NCBI GenBank assembly: GCA_937901145.1
Contig: CALCHE010000121.1
Span: forward strand, 1 to 48,487
Source of the DNA: an uncultured Clostridia bacterium
GTDB lineage: Bacteria; Bacillota; Clostridia; Oscillospirales; Acutalibacteraceae
Direction: 5' to 3'
DNA: 48,487 nt
Position numbers and translations under genes: made by a program. Below, piece by piece: positions 42,733 to 48,487 of the stretch; position 1 is the first letter of the stretch, and each line of letters opens with the position of its first letter. The notes beneath the pieces are model-generated. The model saw only the letters and a list, made by a program, of their open reading frames with translations. It did not search any database and had not been told where the DNA came from.

Positions 42733-44988
42733 TTATTCAAAGCCTTCAAATGTAATGTTGTTTTTCTTCATCACATCTTCATTACTGATGATAGCACCTG
42801 CTGAAGGAAGGTTTTTAGCCTTATATCTTGACGGCTTAACGAATTCGCCCTGAACATAATCACGAACAACAGAAAGCTTCTGATTTTTCTTGAGCGTGAT
42901 ACATCCGACACCCTGTGTGTCCTTCATAGCCTTCGGTGAAATTACAGATGTATCGATGAGAAGGCATCTGCCCCCTGTAGTTTCGAGAACGATTTCCTTA
43001 TCCTCAGGGAGATACATAATAGCAGCTAAAGATGATTTATCACTGTAGGCTTTTATAAGCTTTTTACGGTTTGTTTTGGTAGCATAAGAAGAAAGAGTTA
43101 CCTTGGCGGCCTTACCGTTATCAAAGAAGAACATCATATATCCGTTGTAATCCCTGGTAAGCACCATAAAGATTACATTTTCTCCCTCTTCCATCTCGAG
43201 CTTAGAGGGTATATAATCACCCAGAACACTTGCCTTCGAGTCAGCGAAATCGGAAACCTTAGCCTTATAAACCTGACACCTATCGGTGAAGAAGAGGAGG
43301 TCATTATTGTTTGTAGTTTCGAAGCTCTGGAAGATTTCATCATTTTCCTTAAGCTTATGCTCACCACCCATACGAAGTGAAAGAGGAGTGATTTTTTTGA
43401 AATATCCACCCTTTGTAAGGAAAAGATTTACAGCATAATCGGGAATTTCTTCCACATATTCTGCACTGTCTTCTTCAGTTACATAATAAAGATCCGTCTT
43501 TCTATCCTTACTGTACTTTTTGATCACTTCGGAAAGCTCGCCTACAATAATCTTTTTAATTTTTGCCTTTGATTCGAGGATTTCCTTCATTTCCTTGATG
43601 GTGTTTTCGAGGTTTTCGATATCCTTGAGACGCTTAAGAATATATTCTCTGTTGAGATGACGAAGCTTGATTTCAGCCACATATTCCGCCTGAATTTCAT
43701 CGATACCGAAGCCTATCATAAGATTCGGTACAACCTCAGCCTCTTCCTCGGTTTTACGGATAATAGCAATAGCCTTATCGATGTCAAGAAGAATTTTTTC
43801 GAGACCTCTTAAAAGGTGAAGTCTTGATTCGGCTTTATTAAGATCAAACTGAACTCTTCTTCTGACACATCTGCCTCTGAAACGAATCCACTCGATAAGA
43901 ATATCCTTAACGCCCATAACACGGGGATAGCCGTCTACAAGAACATTAAAGTTACACGAGAAGGAGTCCTCTAAAGGGGTAAGCTTGTAAAGCTTCTGCA
44001 TCAGCTTGTCAGCATCGGTACCACGCTTGAGGTCGATGGTGATTTTCAGACCGCTCTTATCTGTTTCGTCACGGACATCAGTAATTTCCTTGATAGAACC
44101 CGCCTTTACTCTTTCGATGATTTTATCGATAATAGCTTCAGCGGTGGTCGTAGGAGGAATTTCTTTAATGTCGATGCAGTTGAATTCTTTGTCATATGTG
44201 TACTTAGCGCGTACCTTGATACCGCCACGGCCTGTACGGTAAATCTCTTCCATTTCATCACGGTTATACACTATGGTACCGCCGCCGACGAAATCAGGTG
44301 CAGGCATAGTTTCTATACAGTTATGGTCAAGATTTTTTATAAGCTCGATAGTGGTTTCACAAAGCTCCTTAAGATTAAAGGAGCATATGGAAGAAGCCAT
44401 ACCTACAGCGATACCGAGATTGGTATTAGCTAAAATCGACGGGAAGGTTACAGGAAGGAGTGTGGGCTCCTTCATAGTGCTGTCGTAGTTATCGACGAAG
44501 TCAATAGTATCCTTATCAATTTCACGGAAGAGCTCATTACAGATACCGTCAAGCTTAGCTTCAGTATAACGGGCAGCAGCATAGTGCATATCACGGGAAT
44601 AAGCCTTACCGAAGTTACCCTTTGAATCTACAAAAGGATTAAGAAGTGCCTCGTTACCCTTTGAAAGACGGACCATAGTTTCGTAAATAGCCGCATCACC
44701 GTGAGGATTAAGACGCATCGTCTGACCGACAATGTTAGCAGATTTGGTTCTGCCGCCCGTAAGAAGACCCATTTTATACATAGTGTATAAAAGCTTTCTG
44801 TGAGAGGGCTTGAAGCCGTCGATTTCAGGAATCGCTCTGGACAGAATAACGCTCATTGCATAGGGCATAAAATTAATTTCAAGGGTATCCGTTATTCGTT
44901 GTTCGACAATTTCGCCGGCATTACTTATATGAGTATTTTTAAGAAGATCACCGTCATCTTGTTTTTTTGTTATCTTTTTTCGTGCCAT
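42733..44988 (-). CDS. parC: DNA topoisomerase IV subunit A-like (ParC-type)
   Basis: Breakage-reunion subunit of a type IIA topoisomerase, 751 residues. The DNA-gate domain has AMSVILSRAIPEIDGFKPSH and the catalytic Tyr141 in AAARYTEAKL. The C-terminal part has weak propeller blades and no GyrA-box (QRRGGKG), favouring topoisomerase IV over gyrase. The quinolone-determining stretch reads NPHGDAAIYET: E. coli GyrA Ser83 corresponds to Ala99 and Asp87 to Glu103. It lies 18 bases downstream of a ParE C-terminal remnant, the normal parE-parC order, but a complete ParE is not encoded here. Confidence 0.93.
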   Translation of the reverse strand: MARKKITKKQDDGDLLKNTHISNAGEIVEQRITDTLEINFMPYAMSVILSRAIPEIDGFKPSHRKLLYTMYKMGLLTGGRTKSANIVGQTMRLNPHGDAAIYETMVRLSKGNEALLNPFVDSKGNFGKAYSRDMHYAAARYTEAKLDGICNELFREIDKDTIDFVDNYDSTMKEPTLLPVTFPSILANTNLGIAVGMASSICSFNLKELCETTIELIKNLDHNCIETMPAPDFVGGGTIVYNRDEMEEIYRTGRGGIKVRAKYTYDKEFNCIDIKEIPPTTTAEAIIDKIIERVKAGSIKEITDVRDETDKSGLKITIDLKRGTDADKLMQKLYKLTPLEDSFSCNFNVLVDGYPRVMGVKDILIEWIRFRGRCVRRRVQFDLNKAESRLHLLRGLEKILLDIDKAIAIIRKTEEEAEVVPNLMIGFGIDEIQAEYVAEIKLRHLNREYILKRLKDIENLENTIKEMKEILESKAKIKKIIVGELSEVIKKYSKDRKTDLYYVTEEDSAEYVEEIPDYAVNLFLTKGGYFKKITPLSLRMGGEHKLKENDEIFQSFETTNNNDLLFFTDRCQVYKAKVSDFADSKASVLGDYIPSKLEMEEGENVIFMVLTRDYNGYMMFFFDNGKAAKVTLSSYATKTNRKKLIKAYSDKSSLAAIMYLPEDKEIVLETTGGRCLLIDTSVISPKAMKDTQGVGCITLKKNQKLSVVRDYVQGEFVKPSRYKAKNLPSAGAIISNEDVMKKNNITFEGFE

Positions 44989-45006
44989 TTCTTTACCTCG
45001 CTATAA

Positions 45007-46026
45007 TTAGCTGACATCAGTCATATCAATGTATAAATGACCGTAATTTTCAATGTATTCTTTTCTTCCCGAAAGATTGTTTCCTTCGAATAAATCAAAT
45101 TTTTCCGCCATAAGAGATGCTTCTGTTGGATCGATTTTTATAAGTCTTCTGGTGGTAGGATTCATAGTAGTGAGATTCATCATATCAGCATCATTTTCAC
45201 CGAGACCCTTTGAGCGCTGAATTGTATATTTAGCCTTACCGATTTCCTCAAGAGCATCCTCAAGCTTATCTCTTGAAATGACATAGTGAGAAGCAGGATA
45301 AACAGCCACATGTGAAACAACGTTTTTAACCTCACCTGTAAGAGGGTTAATTTCACATATACGGTCAATCTCATCACCAAAAAATTCAACCCTGATTGCA
45401 AATTCTGCCGTATAGACGGGAAAAATCTCAACCACATCACCACGGACTCTGAATTTATTTCGGGAAAAATTGATATCATTGCGTTCATATTGTATTTCAA
45501 CAAGCTTTTTAATTAAATCATCACGGCTTTTTTCCATTCCCTGTCGCAGGGAAATGACCATGCTTCTGTAATCAATGGGATCTCCGAGAGAATAAATACA
45601 CGACACACTTGCGACAATGATAACATCTCTTCGTTCCGACAGTGCTGATGTCGCAGAATGACGCAAACGGTCAATTTCATCATTGACCGCTGAATCTTTT
45701 TCGATATAAGTATCAGTTGTGGGAAGATATGCTTCGGGCTGATAATAGTCATAATACGACACAAAATATTCAACAGCATTGTCAGGGAAAAACTCCCTGA
45801 ACTCTGAACAAAGCTGAGCTGCAAGTGTTTTATTATGAGCAAGAATCAGTGTAGGACGGTTTACCTTTTCAATAATATTAGCCATTGTAAAGGTTTTACC
45901 AGACCCGGTAACACCGAGAAGAGTCTGTTCGGACAAGCCGTCATTAAGCCCTTCTGCAAGAGCTTCAATAGCTGCAGGCTGATCACCTGTGGGCTTATAT
46001 GACGAATGAAGAACAAACTTATCCAT
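45007..46026 (-). CDS. Chimeric frame: UvrB N-terminal part joined to ParE C-terminal part
   Basis: A 339-codon uninterrupted frame. Residues 1 to about 260 are UvrB: HSSYKPTGDQPAAIEALAEG, Walker A LLGVTGSGKTFTMANII, AHNKTLAAQLCSEFREFFP and the beta-hairpin YYDYYQPEAYLPTTDTYIEK. UvrB normally continues to ~660 residues with helicase motifs and a UVR domain, all missing. From about residue 264 (KAKYTIQRSKGLGENDADMM) the sequence is the end of a ParE/GyrB TOPRIM domain through NNLSGRKEYIENYGHLYIDM. ParE's ATPase and most of TOPRIM are missing. The switch is near 45225-45265, and parC follows in its normal place. Either a deletion between uvrB and parE or an assembly chimera; neither activity is expected. 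Confidence 0.9.
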   Translation of the reverse strand: MDKFVLHSSYKPTGDQPAAIEALAEGLNDGLSEQTLLGVTGSGKTFTMANIIEKVNRPTLILAHNKTLAAQLCSEFREFFPDNAVEYFVSYYDYYQPEAYLPTTDTYIEKDSAVNDEIDRLRHSATSALSERRDVIIVASVSCIYSLGDPIDYRSMVISLRQGMEKSRDDLIKKLVEIQYERNDINFSRNKFRVRGDVVEIFPVYTAEFAIRVEFFGDEIDRICEINPLTGEVKNVVSHVAVYPASHYVISRDKLEDALEEIGKAKYTIQRSKGLGENDADMMNLTTMNPTTRRLIKIDPTEASLMAEKFDLFEGNNLSGRKEYIENYGHLYIDMTDVS

Positions 46027-46040
46027 TAAAAAACTCCCTG

Positions 46041-46712
46041 TTACATAAATTCAATAGTATCTACAAACTTGTCAAAATTGACTCTTTTTTCATTTTCAAT
46101 ATTGACACGGCAATGAATAATATAGTATCCGCCGTCAAAAGGTATGTAATAAATACATGAATTGTCAGGATATTCTGATGATACACAACGCTGCCTGAAA
46201 GCAGTACATTCAATACCGTCGATATCAACAGTATATCTTGAATACTCAAAAACATCACTGCCGTAGCTTTCAAGAAGGCTCTGACAGTTTCTTTCGGCAG
46301 CTTCAATAGCAAGTCCTATATCTGTACCGTAAAAAACAAAGAAAATTTCAGCATCAATATTATCATTATGGAAATACCCGGAATTATCAAAATCATCAAC
46401 AAAGCCTGAAGGAAGTTCATATTTCATTTCTGCGGTTTCAACAGTATTACCGATAACTACCTGACCGTTAAAATCAATATATTCAGTTATATAATTACCT
46501 GAATCATCCTTCTGCTTTTTACCGTTTTCATTTAAGGTGTAAACCTGAAGCTTATCATTATCGTTAATAACTATTCTATCTTCATCATTTCTGACTACAA
46601 CATAAGAATTACCGTCCTCAGCAGTGAACATATCGTCAGAAGCGGTATTGCATGATGAAAAACAAGTCAGAACAACAATCAGAGATAAAACACAAATAAA
46701 CAATTTTTTCAT
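46041..46712 (-). CDS. Putative lipoprotein, function unknown
   Basis: A 223-residue protein with a type II signal peptide: MKKLFICVLSLIVVLTC then FSSC with lipobox Cys21. The mature part is acidic with a short beta-rich N-terminal region (YVVVRNDEDRIVINDNDKLQ) and a C-terminal half containing ECTAFRQRCVSSEYP, resembling small substrate-unknown lipoproteins of Clostridia. It should be processed by LspA in this window. GAAAGGA precedes the ATG. It lies between folE and the uvrB/parE frame, 5 and 14 bases away. No domain recognised. Confidence 0.78.
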   Translation of the reverse strand: MKKLFICVLSLIVVLTCFSSCNTASDDMFTAEDGNSYVVVRNDEDRIVINDNDKLQVYTLNENGKKQKDDSGNYITEYIDFNGQVVIGNTVETAEMKYELPSGFVDDFDNSGYFHNDNIDAEIFFVFYGTDIGLAIEAAERNCQSLLESYGSDVFEYSRYTVDIDGIECTAFRQRCVSSEYPDNSCIYYIPFDGGYYIIHCRVNIENEKRVNFDKFVDTIEFM

Positions 46713-46717
46713 TATAA

Positions 46718-47275
46718 TTATCCTTTCAGAAGTGACATAATTTCAGATCTTGTTCTTGCATCTTTTTTTGCAAGACCTCTGAGAGCAGAGGTTTTTGTTA
46801 TTGCTCCTGCAGCCTTTGCACCACGCATTGTCATGCAAAGATGCTGTGCTTCAACGACAACAGCAATGCCGAGAGGATTGAGCTCTTCATCAAGAAAATC
46901 TGCAATCTGAGAAGTAAGTCTTTCCTGCAGCTGAGGTCTTTTGGCAAACAAATCAACAATCCTTGCAAGCTTTGAAAGACCTATCACATTACCGTCTGAC
47001 GGAATATACGCAATATGAGCCTTACCGACAAAAGGCAGAAGATGATGCTCACACATTGAATATAAAGGAATGTCCCTTACAACAACAATTTCATCATTAT
47101 CTTTCTCTGAAAAAACTTTTATATGTCTCTTCGGGTCGTCTGTTATACCCGAAAATATTTCTTCATACATGTTTGCGACTCTTTTCGGAGTTTCTACGAG
47201 CCCTTCTCTGTCGGGGTCTTCTCCGATAGCAATCAGTATTTCCCTGACTGCCCTTTCTATTCTCTCCTTATCCAA
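46718..47275 (-). CDS. folE: GTP cyclohydrolase I (FolE)
   Basis: Opens the GTP imidazole ring to make dihydroneopterin triphosphate, the first step of folate synthesis. The zinc and active-site motifs are YSMCEHHLLPFVGKAHIAYI near residue 75 and EAQHLCMTMRGAKAAGAITK near residue 145, with VETPKRVANMYEEIFSG earlier. The frame is open from 47305, but the TTG at 47275 gives MDKERIERAVREILIAIGED, the usual FolE N-terminus, with ATGAGG 8 bases upstream; about 185 residues then match the family. An ATG at 47302 is the alternative. Other folate-biosynthesis genes are not in the window. Confidence 0.93.
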   Translation of the reverse strand: MDKERIERAVREILIAIGEDPDREGLVETPKRVANMYEEIFSGITDDPKRHIKVFSEKDNDEIVVVRDIPLYSMCEHHLLPFVGKAHIAYIPSDGNVIGLSKLARIVDLFAKRPQLQERLTSQIADFLDEELNPLGIAVVVEAQHLCMTMRGAKAAGAITKTSALRGLAKKDARTRSEIMSLLKG

Positions 47276-47285
47276 AACAACAACC

Positions 47286-48476
47286 TCATTTCTGTATAGC
47301 ATCAAAACTCAGACGGATATATCTTCTGGAATCATCCATGGAAAAATTGACATGACTCGTATCAAGATTTATATCCGGCTCCGAAGCAATAGCATTCATA
47401 ATTATATACATATCAGAAGTGGAAGATAAATTATTAACCATTGAGTCTAGCGCAGAATTATAAGCTTTATCGTTTTTAAACTCTAATTCAATAAAATTAT
47501 TTCCTTTACTGATATTATCAAGCAGTTTCACCGATATAGCGGCAACTGTTTTTTTGTTGTATTCATCAAATGAAATGGAATTATAAACAAAATAATTATA
47601 CTCAGAATTATCACAGACAAGTTCAGTGGAATAATTTTTATGATCAACCGATATAAGCTCATCCGTCAGATTAAAATACATGTGAGACAGGAACTCATCC
47701 GAATCAGATATCGGATCATCCCATGTGATATCAAGATGATAAGGATTGCCGTCTATAATGACAACATTCCACATGTGGCTGACTTCACCTTCTGTGGGAG
47801 AGATACCTGTTCCTGTTATAACAAATGAATCAATCCCGACCTTATTGAACAAAAGCATAGCAGCACGGGAATAGCCTGAACAGACAGCTTTTTTTTCAAC
47901 AAGAAAACCGTATGCGTTTGATGAATCAGAAGCTTCGGAATACTCACAATGATTTATCATTCTGTCGTGAATTATAAGCTCTTTTTCATAATCACTTCCG
48001 TCAGAAATATCTGAAATAATCTGTTCAGCAATCATTTCCATTTCCTGCATCATTTTATCGCACTGATCAACATTTTCCGAATAAGTCATATAAAAAAAAG
48101 ATGCTCCCCAGAAAGAAATCATATTGCATGAATCAGCAAAACACAATATATCAGGATTATCATTCTTTACAGCAAAGAAAACATTATTGAACTCTTTATC
48201 CGAAAGCTCAGGGATTTTTATATATTCAGGATGTTTCCTGATTACATTAAATACGGCTATATAAGCTGCTTTTTCCGTATTATTCAAAGTATTGAAATAA
48301 TGTGTTGACATTGGTTTATCAGCCGAGAAATCCGTTTCATATGAAAAACGGGAAAAATAAGCTTCAATTTTATCAATGCCGATGTGCGATGTAACAATAA
48401 ATGCAGCAGTACCAAACATCAGACACAGAACAGCAACACAAAATATTTTCAGTAATTTCTTTTTCAATCTCTTCAT
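47286..48476 (-). CDS. Membrane-anchored transglutaminase-like protein
   Basis: A 396-residue exported protein with a Lys-rich N-terminus and one hydrophobic segment (about residues 10-30, LKIFCVAVLCLMFGTAAFIV). The transglutaminase-like cysteine protease domain spans about 165-275: DYEKELIIHDRMINHCEYS, then the catalytic Cys in KKAVCSGYSRAAMLLFNKVG, His in SHMWNVVIIDG and Asp in HLDITWDDP. All three catalytic residues are present. The family acts on extracellular or wall proteins as protease or crosslinker; the target is unknown. The ATG is 11 bases from the window edge, so upstream context is lost. Confidence 0.86.
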   Translation of the reverse strand: MKRLKKKLLKIFCVAVLCLMFGTAAFIVTSHIGIDKIEAYFSRFSYETDFSADKPMSTHYFNTLNNTEKAAYIAVFNVIRKHPEYIKIPELSDKEFNNVFFAVKNDNPDILCFADSCNMISFWGASFFYMTYSENVDQCDKMMQEMEMIAEQIISDISDGSDYEKELIIHDRMINHCEYSEASDSSNAYGFLVEKKAVCSGYSRAAMLLFNKVGIDSFVITGTGISPTEGEVSHMWNVVIIDGNPYHLDITWDDPISDSDEFLSHMYFNLTDELISVDHKNYSTELVCDNSEYNYFVYNSISFDEYNKKTVAAISVKLLDNISKGNNFIELEFKNDKAYNSALDSMVNNLSSTSDMYIIMNAIASEPDINLDTSHVNFSMDDSRRYIRLSFDAIQK

Positions 48477-48487
48477 TTTGAACGAAG

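Noticed and set aside
42733..44988. Alternative call as DNA gyrase subunit A
   Set aside because: No GyrA-box is visible and the length (751) is short for GyrA; ParC-type is the better call, though some Clostridia blur the distinction.
45180..45503. 107-codon minus-strand frame inside the uvrB/parE chimera, considered as evidence for a frameshift
   Set aside because: It is an out-of-frame shadow; both the UvrB and ParE parts are in the same 339-codon frame, so no frameshift is needed to explain the chimera.
1..48487. tRNA or rRNA genes, CRISPR arrays, insertion sequences, prophage or attachment sites
   Set aside because: Looked for cloverleaf ends, regularly spaced direct repeats, transposase or integrase motifs and terminal inverted repeats; none seen. 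This was by eye, so a small RNA gene could be missed.

Overview
This window looks like chromosomal DNA from a low-GC, endospore-forming Clostridia bacterium, probably of the Oscillospirales/Ruminococcaceae type. This rests on gene families and synteny: miaB-ricA-mutS-mutL-miaA, yggS-sepF-divIVA-lspA-rluD, hprK-ROK-murB-whiA, a split transketolase, WhiA, HPr kinase, and the dipicolinate synthase pair DpaA/DpaB. No alignment or database search was run. I see no tRNA, rRNA, CRISPR array, prophage or insertion sequence. Coding density is very high and most of it lies on the minus strand.

Layout. Positions 1-667 hold the first two thirds of pfkA behind its own promoter. Positions 797-7490 hold trmK, a Nif3-like gene, rqcH and dnaE, all minus. 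A minus-strand hairpin terminator at 7512-7535 closes a run of 19 minus-strand genes that begins at a promoter at 27133-27161: hprK, ROK glucokinase, murB, whiA, miaB, ricA-like, mutS, mutL, miaA, an HlyD-like adaptor, yggS, sepF, divIVA, lspA, an RluA-type synthase, a HAD phosphatase, transketolase N and C subunits, and a DUF1858 protein. From 34064 down to 27222 is a second complete unit with promoter and terminator: cupin, thymidylate kinase-like, DUF2156, GNAT, DJ-1/PfpI, 5-FTHF cyclo-ligase, mltG, U32 protein. A double-length ThyX-like gene with its own promoter and terminator is on the plus strand. dpaA-dpaB (minus, behind a sigma-K-like promoter) diverge from murC (plus). Then follow a structured non-coding segment and a plus-strand operon of a GntR/YtrA-type regulator, two membrane proteins, an ABC ATPase and a large exported protein. 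The right end (minus) carries a transglutaminase-like protein, folE, a lipoprotein, a chimeric uvrB/parE reading frame and parC.

How the genes work together. The window combines glycolysis and its regulation (pfkA, glucokinase, HPr kinase, transketolase), envelope synthesis and division (murB, murC, mltG, sepF, divIVA, lspA, whiA), DNA replication and mismatch repair (dnaE, mutS, mutL, parC), tRNA modification (miaA, miaB, trmK, probably the U32 protein), thymidylate/folate metabolism (ThyX, thymidylate kinase, folE, 5-FTHF cyclo-ligase) and sporulation (dpaAB).

Most notable points: (1) a 339-codon frame at 45007-46026 whose first ~260 residues are UvrB and whose last ~75 are the C-terminal end of ParE, directly upstream of parC, which is either a real deletion fusion or an assembly chimera; (2) a tandem ThyX in which the conserved motifs seem to be divided between the two halves; (3) the GntR-ABC operon with two operator candidates at its promoter; (4) a sigma-K-like promoter in front of dpaAB.
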